Shown here in pieces: positions 5,824 through 9,834 of a DNA stretch of 9,834 nucleotides (positions within the stretch are counted from its first letter, which is position 1; every line of letters starts with the position of its first letter). The stretch lies in the NCBI GenBank assembly GCA_033549245.1, contig JAWSUW010000138.1:1-9834 (forward strand). Reading direction: 5' to 3'. Source of the DNA: Fusibacter_D sp033549245 (GTDB lineage: Bacteria > Bacillota > Clostridia > Peptostreptococcales > Acidaminobacteraceae). The notes beneath the pieces are model-generated. The model was given only the letters and a program-made list of their open reading frames with translations. It was not told the DNA's origin and did no database searches. The position numbers were made by a program, and so were the translations under genes.

Positions 5824-5831
5824 GGTAAAAT
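5803..5831 (+). promoter_or_regulatory. candidate thlA promoter overlapping the rex terminator
   Basis: GTGACC (5803-5808, four of six to TTGACA) and TAAAAT (5826-5831) are 17 bp apart, with TGG before the -10 (extended -10). The -35 sits in the loop and stem of the rex terminator. The start would be near 5838, about 36 bases before thlA. The weak -35 limits confidence. Confidence 0.5.
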
Positions 5832-5873
5832 AGAGGTTAGGGATTGCACTAAAATTAATGGGAGGAACAGAAA

Positions 5874-7052
5874 ATGAAAGAAGTAGTAATAGTAAGTGCG
5901 GTAAGAACCGCAGTGGGTGCCTTCGGTGGCACACTTAAAGATGTGACACCTGCCGAACTGGGCGCTGTCGTCATCAAAGAAGCACTTGGCAAAATCAATC
6001 TTGCACCTGAGAAAGTCGATGAGGTATTGTTGGGATCGGTACTTCAAGGCGGTTACGGGCAAGGTGTGGCAAGACAGGCATGGATCAAAAACGGCTATCC
6101 GGTAGAAGTGCCTTGTACAACAGTAAACATGATTTGCGGATCGGGTCTTAAGACAGTTTCACTCGCTGTTCAATCGATTCAGACTGGTGACAACGATATC
6201 GTCATCGCCGGCGGAACAGAAAACATGAGTATGGCACCATACCTGCTCAAAACTGGACGTTGGGGTCAGAGAATGGGCAATGGCGAACTTTATGACGTAA
6301 TGGTCATGGACGGTCTTTGGGACACATTCAACAACTACCACATGGGTGTCACCGCAGAAAATATAGTAGAAAAATGGGGCATCACCAGAGAAGAGCAAGA
6401 TGACGTGGCATACAACTCACAGCGCAAGGCTGCGGCTGCTAGAGCTACCGGAAGATTCAAAGATGAAATCGTACCGGTTGTAATTCCACAAAGAAAAGGC
6501 GATCCAATCGTATTTGATGCGGATGAATATATAAAAGAGACAACCCCAGAGAAGCTAGCTGCACTCAGACCGGCATTCAAAAAAGACGGTTCAGTGACAG
6601 CGGGTAACGCATCTGGAATCAATGACGGCGCTTCAGTAGTCGTGGTCATGAGCAAAGAGAAAGCTGATGAACTCGGCCTTGAACCACTTTGTACCATAGT
6701 ATCTCATGCATCTGCTGGTGTCGCTCCTGAAATCATGGGTATAGGACCAGTTCCTGCTACAAAGAAGGCGCTTGCCAAAGCAAACCTAAAAGTTGAGGAC
6801 CTTGATCTTGTGGAAGCCAACGAAGCTTTCGCTGCTCAATCCATTGCAGTAGGCAGAGAACTCGGATTCAACCAGGATATCGTGAACGTCAACGGCGGAG
6901 CCATAGCAATCGGCCATCCAATCGGAGCATCTGGCAACAGAATTTTCGTCACGCTGATCCACGAGCTCATCAAACGAGATGGCAAGTACGGACTTGCAAC
7001 ACTTTGCATTGGCGGCGGCATGGGCGAAGCCATCATTATAAAAAGAGACTAA
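5874..7052 (+). CDS. thlA: acetyl-CoA acetyltransferase (thiolase)
   Basis: A 392-residue protein, the same length as clostridial ThlA. It condenses two acetyl-CoA into acetoacetyl-CoA, the entry to butyrate, 3-hydroxybutyrate or isoprenoid routes, or runs the reverse. Catalytic residues are in the expected places: Cys88 in MICGSGLK (acyl-enzyme), His348 in AIGHPIGASG and Cys378 in LCIGGGMGEA. NEAFAAQ, GVTAEN and GNASGINDGAS are further thiolase signatures. In Clostridium acetobutylicum the C88/C378 pair forms a redox-sensitive disulfide, so redox control of activity is possible. GGGAGGAA at 5860-5867 is a strong ribosome binding site. It follows rex but is separated from it by a terminator. 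A MarR-type gene starts one base after the stop. No bcd/etf/crt/hbd genes are in view, so the pathway served is open. Confidence 0.96.
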   Translation: MKEVVIVSAVRTAVGAFGGTLKDVTPAELGAVVIKEALGKINLAPEKVDEVLLGSVLQGGYGQGVARQAWIKNGYPVEVPCTTVNMICGSGLKTVSLAVQSIQTGDNDIVIAGGTENMSMAPYLLKTGRWGQRMGNGELYDVMVMDGLWDTFNNYHMGVTAENIVEKWGITREEQDDVAYNSQRKAAAARATGRFKDEIVPVVIPQRKGDPIVFDADEYIKETTPEKLAALRPAFKKDGSVTAGNASGINDGASVVVVMSKEKADELGLEPLCTIVSHASAGVAPEIMGIGPVPATKKALAKANLKVEDLDLVEANEAFAAQSIAVGRELGFNQDIVNVNGGAIAIGHPIGASGNRIFVTLIHELIKRDGKYGLATLCIGGGMGEAIIIKRD

Positions 7053-7053
7053 T

Positions 7054-7506
7054 ATGGCTAACTATTCAAGAGAAATTGCTCACATGTTGGATCGATTGTA
7101 CACTAAAATATTGTCACAGGACAAAAATGGCTATTTCAAAAATGAACTCGCCCTGCGGCTGAGTTTGATGGAACTCCTCATCATCAAAAGAGTGGGTGAA
7201 GCTGAAACAATCCGGTTAAATGTGCTGATTGATACACTTGAAATCGATCGAAACCTCGTCACTCAAGCCATCAAAAAACTGTGTTCAATGAAAATTGCCC
7301 AGAAAAATAAAGATCCTGAAGACGGCAGAGGTCAATGCATCTCGCTATTACCTGCAGGTCACGCGATTCATGGCCAGATTCTTGAGCTTCAGAAAGATGA
7401 ACTGGATTTCATACTCAGCGATGTCACCATCAACGAGGAGAAAACAATTCTCAAGTTCATCAGCAAGATCGTCCAGTACCACACTGAAAAATTTGAAATC
7501 AAATAA
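7054..7506 (+). CDS. MarR-family winged-helix transcriptional regulator
   Basis: A 150-residue protein with the MarR layout: N-terminal dimerisation helix (MANYSREIAHMLDRLYTKIL), winged helix in the middle (about 36-100) and C-terminal helices. LEIDRNLVTQAIKKLCSMKIAQK is the recognition-helix region. DPEDGRGQCISLLPAGHAI (88-105 approximately) is the wing plus the family pattern D-P-x-D-x-R-x(5)-L-x-x-x-G. It begins one base after the thlA stop with only a weak ribosome binding site (AAGAGA), so it is probably translated by coupling to thlA. It might regulate thlA or a nearby acyl-CoA or aromatic-ligand response, but the ligand is not predictable. A terminator-like hairpin follows. A paralogous wHTH family is possible but less likely. 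Confidence 0.82.
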   Translation: MANYSREIAHMLDRLYTKILSQDKNGYFKNELALRLSLMELLIIKRVGEAETIRLNVLIDTLEIDRNLVTQAIKKLCSMKIAQKNKDPEDGRGQCISLLPAGHAIHGQILELQKDELDFILSDVTINEEKTILKFISKIVQYHTEKFEIK

Positions 7507-7512
7507 CTCAGG

Positions 7513-7544
7513 CGGCATCTCCAGTTTCTGGGGATGTCGTTTTT
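7513..7544 (+). terminator. terminator or attenuator after the thlA-marR unit
   Basis: A 12-bp stem, CGGCATCTCCAG (7513-7524) with CTGGGGATGTCG (7528-7539), includes two G-T pairs, has a TTT loop and is followed by five T residues (7540-7544). The kinase ribosome binding site begins only 8 bases later, leaving no room for a promoter in between. Confidence 0.85.
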
Positions 7545-7563
7545 CCAATTGAAGGAGACTTTG

Positions 7564-8172
7564 ATGACTGCATTTGAACGCATAAAAAACAGCATACTTG
7601 AAATTGAATCCGCTGGCGGTGTGGAAAAGCAGTTGATCATCGCAATCGACGGCAATTGTGGCAGCGGGAAAAGCACTCTTGCGAAGGCGTTGGCGGTAGC
7701 CCTGGATGCGAACCTGTTTCACATGGATGATTTTTATTTGCCCGAAATCATGAAAACAGAGCGGCGGATGGCTGAGCCAGGGGGCAATGTCGATTATATC
7801 CGGTTTAAAAAAGAAGTGATGATCCCATTGCTGACGGGATCCAGTTTTATGTATAGGAAATTCTCGTGTCAGATTCAGGGACTGGGCGAGTCTGTTTTTG
7901 TGACCCCTAAGAAAATCAATATTGTCGAAGGTGCTTACGCACTTCATCCACAGCTGATCGATGCCTACGACCTCAAAGTGTTCATTTCCCATGATTACGA
8001 AACCCAGTGCGACCGGATCCTTAAACGCAATGGTCCAGAGAAACTCAAATCCTTCATCGGAAAATGGATTCCCCTTGAGAACCTTTACTTCGATGAGCTT
8101 GGAATTAAAGAAAAGTGCGATCTGGTCATAGACACAAGTACCGATTGGGGACAGGTGCAGATTGGTACCTGA
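7564..8172 (+). CDS. uridine kinase-like P-loop kinase
   Basis: A 202-residue cytoplasmic P-loop kinase of the uridine kinase/phosphoribulokinase type. It shows Walker A DGNCGSGKST (29-38), the HMDDFYLP substrate/catalytic motif (53-60, as in Udk), EGAYALH (122-128) and lid arginines R151 and R155 in CDRILKRNG. Many such clostridial proteins are annotated uridine kinase, but true substrate specificity of these short divergent members is uncertain, and nucleoside, pantothenate or another small molecule cannot be excluded. The start chosen is the ATG at 7564, six bases after AAGGAG (7552-7557). An in-frame ATG at 7534 lies inside the preceding terminator stem and has no ribosome binding site. 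The gene points at the ferredoxin gene and ends before a low-complexity patch. No promoter of its own was found. Confidence 0.8.
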   Translation: MTAFERIKNSILEIESAGGVEKQLIIAIDGNCGSGKSTLAKALAVALDANLFHMDDFYLPEIMKTERRMAEPGGNVDYIRFKKEVMIPLLTGSSFMYRKFSCQIQGLGESVFVTPKKINIVEGAYALHPQLIDAYDLKVFISHDYETQCDRILKRNGPEKLKSFIGKWIPLENLYFDELGIKEKCDLVIDTSTDWGQVQIGT

Positions 8173-8176
8173 AGAG

Positions 8177-8237
8177 GCAGGGAAAGCAGGGAGTGCAGGA
8201 TAAGCGGGAAAGGATTAAGGTCAAAGTCAAAGTCAAA
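8177..8237 (+). repeat. low-complexity tandem repeats downstream of the kinase gene
   Basis: Four imperfect 9-mers in a row, GCAGGGAAA, GCAGGGAGT, GCAGGATAA and GCGGGAAAG (8177-8212), make an almost pure purine strand. These are followed by three exact copies of GTCAAA (8220-8237) and then C/A-rich AACCTAACCC-type sequence to about 8256. No coding function is apparent. Confidence 0.75.
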
Positions 8238-8260
8238 ACCTAACCCAAAACCCAAAGTAA

Positions 8261-8291
8261 AAAAATAAAAAACACCCAAGTCGGGTGTTTT
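8261..8291 (-). terminator. terminator between convergent ferredoxin and kinase genes
   Basis: AAAACACCC (8269-8277) and GGGTGTTTT (8283-8291) form a 9-bp perfect stem with loop AAGTC. On the minus strand it is followed by a long T-rich tract (8272-8261), serving the ferredoxin gene. On the plus strand the T stretch is only the four Ts of the arm, so it may also stop kinase transcripts, less efficiently. Confidence 0.85.
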
Positions 8292-8307
8292 CATGTTAAT
8301 TATTTTC

Positions 8308-8472
8308 TTATAAAGGTTGTGGAGCGTCTACTGGACAAACATTTGCACAAGCGCCACAGTCGATGCAAGCATCACTTACTACATAAATGCTGTCACCAGC
8401 TGAGATAGCGTTTACTGGACATTCTGGCTCACAAGCGCCACAAGAAATACAAGAATCATTAATTACGTACAT
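8308..8472 (-). CDS. 2[4Fe-4S] ferredoxin, clostridial type
   Basis: A 54-residue protein read on the minus strand, starting MYVINDSCISCGACEP and ending CPVDAPQPL. Two complete cluster motifs are present: C8-x2-C11-x2-C14-x3-C18-P and C36-x2-C39-x2-C42-x3-C46-P. The two halves are clearly internal duplicates, and length and layout match clostridial ferredoxins of about 55 residues. It is a soluble low-potential electron carrier linking pyruvate or 2-oxoacid oxidation, hydrogenases and Rnf- or Etf-type bifurcating enzymes. The ribosome binding site AAGGAGG (8486-8480) lies seven bases before the ATG. It has its own promoter and terminator, so it is monocistronic. It is divergent from gdhA; a Fur-box-like site about 60 bp upstream of its -10 suggests possible iron control. 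All eight cysteines are intact. Confidence 0.97.
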   Translation of the reverse strand: MYVINDSCISCGACEPECPVNAISAGDSIYVVSDACIDCGACANVCPVDAPQPL

Positions 8473-8523
8473 GGGATAGCCTCCTTATAATTATGGGTTG
8501 ATTTCAATTTAAAATCTTAACTC

Positions 8524-8553
8524 ATTATAATATGATAGAGTTTTATCAAACAA
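8524..8553 (-). promoter_or_regulatory. candidate ferredoxin promoter
   Basis: On the minus strand a perfect TATAAT (8529-8524) is preceded at 18 bp by TTGTTT (8553-8548), a weak -35 (three of six). A better -35-like TTGATA (8549-8544) is too close (14 bp). The start would be near 8517, with a leader of about 45 bases. Confidence 0.5.
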
Positions 8554-8589
8554 TAGTAGAGACGTAAAATACTCCAAAAACAGCTGTAT

Positions 8590-8608
8590 TACAATGATAA
8601 TCATTATT
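8590..8608. promoter_or_regulatory. Fur-box-like site in the ferredoxin/gdhA divergent region
   Basis: The 19 bases centred on C8602 match the classic Fur box (GATAATGATAATCATTATC) at 16 positions. As a 7-1-7 motif it reads TGATAAT-C-ATTATTA, one change from ideal. It lies about 60 bp upstream of the ferredoxin -10 and about 90 bp upstream of the gdhA -35. Confidence 0.6.
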
Positions 8609-8614
8609 AATTTA

Positions 8615-8641
8615 CCGGGATGAAAAGCGCCCACCCGGGCG
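8615..8641. repeat. GC-rich hairpin with an alternative, mutually exclusive pairing
   Basis: CGCCC (8628-8632) pairs with GGGCG (8637-8641) around an ACCC loop, while CCGGG (8615-8619) could instead pair with CCCGG (8634-8638). Both use the same 3' bases. It is a small GC island in very AT-rich DNA and lies between two promoters that point away from it, so it is unlikely to be a terminator for either. Confidence 0.5.
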
Positions 8642-8650
8642 TATTAAATT

Positions 8651-8668
8651 TTGTTAATTATTGAAAAA
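8651..8668. promoter_or_regulatory. Rex-like site upstream of the gdhA promoter
   Basis: TTGTTAATTATTGAAAAA matches TTGTTAANNNNTTAACAA at 12 of 14 defined positions, with a perfect left half. It lies about 28 bp upstream of the gdhA -35. The AT-rich background makes this suggestive only. Confidence 0.4.
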
Positions 8669-8689
8669 AGTTTCTAGATAAAAACTTTT
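8666..8689. repeat. 8-bp inverted repeat next to the gdhA -35
   Basis: AAAAGTTT (8666-8673) and AAACTTTT (8682-8689) are exact complements separated by eight bases (CTAGATAA). The right arm ends six bases before the gdhA -35, a typical place for a regulator site; the regulator is not identified. Confidence 0.5.
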
Positions 8690-8695
8690 ATATAG

Positions 8696-8724
8696 TTTAC
8701 ACTATTAGAGGAATATGTTAAAAT
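8696..8724 (+). promoter_or_regulatory. gdhA promoter with extended -10
   Basis: TTTACA (8696-8701, five of six) and TAAAAT (8719-8724, five of six) are 17 bp apart, with TGT before the -10 (extended -10). The start would be near 8731, giving a leader of about 94 bases. Confidence 0.75.
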
Positions 8725-8740
8725 TAAGTCGATTGGTACA

Positions 8741-8758
8741 TTAATATTTTTTTAACAA
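8741..8758. promoter_or_regulatory. second weak Rex-like site just inside the gdhA leader
   Basis: This 18-mer ends in a perfect TTAACAA half-site (8752-8758), and the left half matches four of seven positions, 11 of 14 overall. It starts about 10 bp after the predicted gdhA start, a position where a repressor would block transcription. It overlaps a run of seven T, so the score is partly composition. Confidence 0.28.
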
Positions 8759-8766
8759 TCTTTAAA

Positions 8767-8798
8767 GGCAGTTGCCATGTCGGCTAGAGGGTAACCTC
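8767..8798 (+). other. structured 5' leader of gdhA
   Basis: The leader has GAGG-GTAA-CCTC (8787-8798), a 4-bp stem with a GNRA-type tetraloop, preceded by GGCAGTTGCC (8767-8776) and GCCATGTCGGC (8774-8784), which offer alternative short stems. No poly-T tract follows and it does not match a riboswitch class recognised here. It may only stabilise the mRNA or may be a small regulatory leader. Confidence 0.35.
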
Positions 8799-8824
8799 AA
8801 ATCATTTTAAAGGAGATGTTTGAA

Positions 8825-9834
8825 ATGAAGTATATTGAAGAGGTATTTGAAGAAATTAAGAACCGTAATGCAAATGAGACAGAATTCTTACAAGCAGTAG
8901 AAGAAGTATTCAAATCTTTGGAGCCAGTTTTAGAAAAGCATCCAGAGTACATCGAAGGTAACATTCTTGCAAGAATGGCTGAACCGGAAAGACAAATCTC
9001 ATTTAGAGTACCTTGGGTTGACGATGCTGGAAAGCTCAACGTCAATAGAGGATTCAGAGTTCAATTCAACGGCGCAATCGGACCTTACAAGGGCGGCCTC
9101 CGTTTCCACAAATCTGTAAACATTAGTATTATCAAGTTCTTAGGTTTCGAGCAAACATTTAAAAACTCATTGACTGGTCTTCCAATCGGTGGTGGTAAAG
9201 GTGGCTCGGACTTCAACCCATCTGGTAAGTCGGATGCAGAAGTAATGAGATTCTGCCAAAGCTTCATGACAGAATTATATAGACACATTGGTCCAGACGT
9301 AGACGTTCCAGCTGGGGACATCGGTGTTGGTGGAAGAGAAATCGGATACCTTTATGGACAATATAGAAGAATCAAAGGCGCATTTGAAAATGGCGTGTTG
9401 ACTGGAAAAGGTTTATCTTATGGTGGATCTTTGATTAGACCTGAAGCTACAGGCTACGGAGTAACTTACTTCACTAGAGAAATGCTCAAAGCACAAGGTG
9501 AGACTTTTGAAGGTAAAACAGTTGCACTTTCAGGATTTGGCAACGTAACTTGGGGTACTGCTCTTAAAGTTACTGAGCTTGGCGGAAAAGTTATCACTAT
9601 TTCTGGTCCAGACGGATACATTCTTGACGAAGCTGGTATCGCTGGTGAGAAAATTGAGTTCTTACTTGACCTTAGAGCTAGTGGAAAAGACATCGTCGCT
9701 CCTTACGCTGAGAAATTCGGCGCTAAATTCTTTCCAGGCGAAAGACCTTGGGGCGTTAAAGCTGACATCATGATTCCATGTGCAACTCAAAATGAAATCA
9801 GAATCGAGCATGCACAACAAATCGTTGATAACGG
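8825..9834 (+). CDS. gdhA: glutamate dehydrogenase, NAD-type clostridial (5' part)
   Basis: An open frame of 336 codons runs off the window end; the family is about 450 residues, so roughly the last quarter is missing. It reversibly deaminates glutamate to 2-oxoglutarate and ammonia. Residues fall at the same numbers as in the Clostridium symbiosum enzyme: K89 in GPYKGGLRF, K113, K125 in IGGGKGGSDF and catalytic D165 in VPAGDIGVG. The cofactor domain has SGFGNV (236-241) with F238, P262 and D263, the residues associated with NAD rather than NADP preference, so an NAD-dependent catabolic role (EC 1.4.1.2) is inferred. AAGGAG at 8810-8815 is the ribosome binding site, nine bases before the ATG. 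An extended -10 promoter and two Rex-like sites lie upstream. Uniform codon use suggests high expression. The distal serine of the active site lies beyond the window. Confidence 0.96.
   Translation, partial: MKYIEEVFEEIKNRNANETEFLQAVEEVFKSLEPVLEKHPEYIEGNILARMAEPERQISFRVPWVDDAGKLNVNRGFRVQFNGAIGPYKGGLRFHKSVNISIIKFLGFEQTFKNSLTGLPIGGGKGGSDFNPSGKSDAEVMRFCQSFMTELYRHIGPDVDVPAGDIGVGGREIGYLYGQYRRIKGAFENGVLTGKGLSYGGSLIRPEATGYGVTYFTREMLKAQGETFEGKTVALSGFGNVTWGTALKVTELGGKVITISGPDGYILDEAGIAGEKIEFLLDLRASGKDIVAPYAEKFGAKFFPGERPWGVKADIMIPCATQNEIRIEHAQQIVDN

Noticed and set aside
5842..5859. Possible Rex site directly upstream of thlA
   Set aside because: The best alignment matches only about 7 of 14 defined positions.
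6335..6697. 120-codon minus-strand open frame inside thlA
   Set aside because: It is antisense to conserved thiolase sequence and serine/alanine-rich low-complexity in translation, as expected from a shadow frame.
7534..7563. Ten-codon longer kinase N-terminus (ATG at 7534)
   Set aside because: The ATG is inside the stem of the terminator hairpin and lacks a ribosome binding site; the ATG at 7564 follows AAGGAG by six bases.
7348..7992. 214-codon open frame on the minus strand across the end of marR and most of the kinase gene
   Set aside because: It crosses a terminator hairpin and opposes two genes with clear family motifs, and its translation resembles no known fold.
1..9834. CRISPR array, transposon ends, tRNA or rRNA genes
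   Set aside because: No regularly spaced repeats of 20-40 bases, no transposase-like frame with terminal inverted repeats, and no cloverleaf or rRNA-like sequence was seen.

Overview
The window looks like chromosomal DNA from an anaerobic, low-to-moderate GC Firmicute, most likely a clostridial (Clostridia/Peptostreptococcales-type) amino-acid or mixed-acid fermenter. The support is a clostridial 2[4Fe-4S] ferredoxin, a C88/H348/C378 biosynthetic thiolase, the redox repressor Rex, and a glutamate dehydrogenase whose key residues fall at the same positions as in the NAD-specific Clostridium symbiosum enzyme. Strong AGGAGG-type ribosome binding sites and Bacillus-like gene order (tsaE-tsaB-rimI-tsaD / ydiF-type ABC-F / rex) agree with this. 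No mobile element, CRISPR array, tRNA or rRNA gene was seen.

Region 1 (1-2362): a tightly packed plus-strand operon. It holds the end of tsaE, then tsaB, rimI and tsaD, joined by ATGA overlaps or zero spacing and closed by a rho-independent terminator. TsaB, TsaD and TsaE work together on the t6A37 modification of ANN-decoding tRNAs; RimI is an N-acetyltransferase that commonly travels with them.

Region 2 (2363-2656): an AT-rich gap of about 300 bases with no credible gene but a same-strand, roughly helically phased series of DnaA-box-like 9-mers, including one perfect TGTGGATAA. This is the most interesting non-coding signal in the window, because it lies at the gcp(tsaD)/ydiF junction, where Bacillus subtilis (from memory) also has a DnaA-box cluster outside oriC.

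Region 3 (2657-4961): two minus-strand genes, an ABC-F translation factor of the YdiF type and, downstream of it, a solitary acyl carrier protein with its own promoter, a possible Fur-like site in its leader, and its own terminator.

Region 4 (4962-7544): divergent from the ABC-F gene is rex, with a promoter whose -35 is overlapped by a Rex-like operator (probable autoregulation). It is followed by a terminator, then thlA (acetyl-CoA acetyltransferase) and a MarR-family regulator one base after it, then a strong terminator-like hairpin.

Region 5 (7545-8307): a uridine-kinase-like P-loop kinase, then a low-complexity patch with short tandem repeats, and a hairpin terminator shared with the convergent ferredoxin gene.

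Region 6 (8308-9834): a 54-residue 2[4Fe-4S] ferredoxin on the minus strand, a dense 350-base divergent regulatory region (Fur-box-like site, GC-rich hairpin, two Rex-like sites, extended -10 promoter, structured leader), and gdhA on the plus strand, cut by the window end after 336 codons. Together rex, thlA, ferredoxin and gdh form a neighbourhood for NAD(H)/electron handling and acetyl-CoA/glutamate fermentation. Direct Rex or Fur control of these genes is inferred from motifs only.
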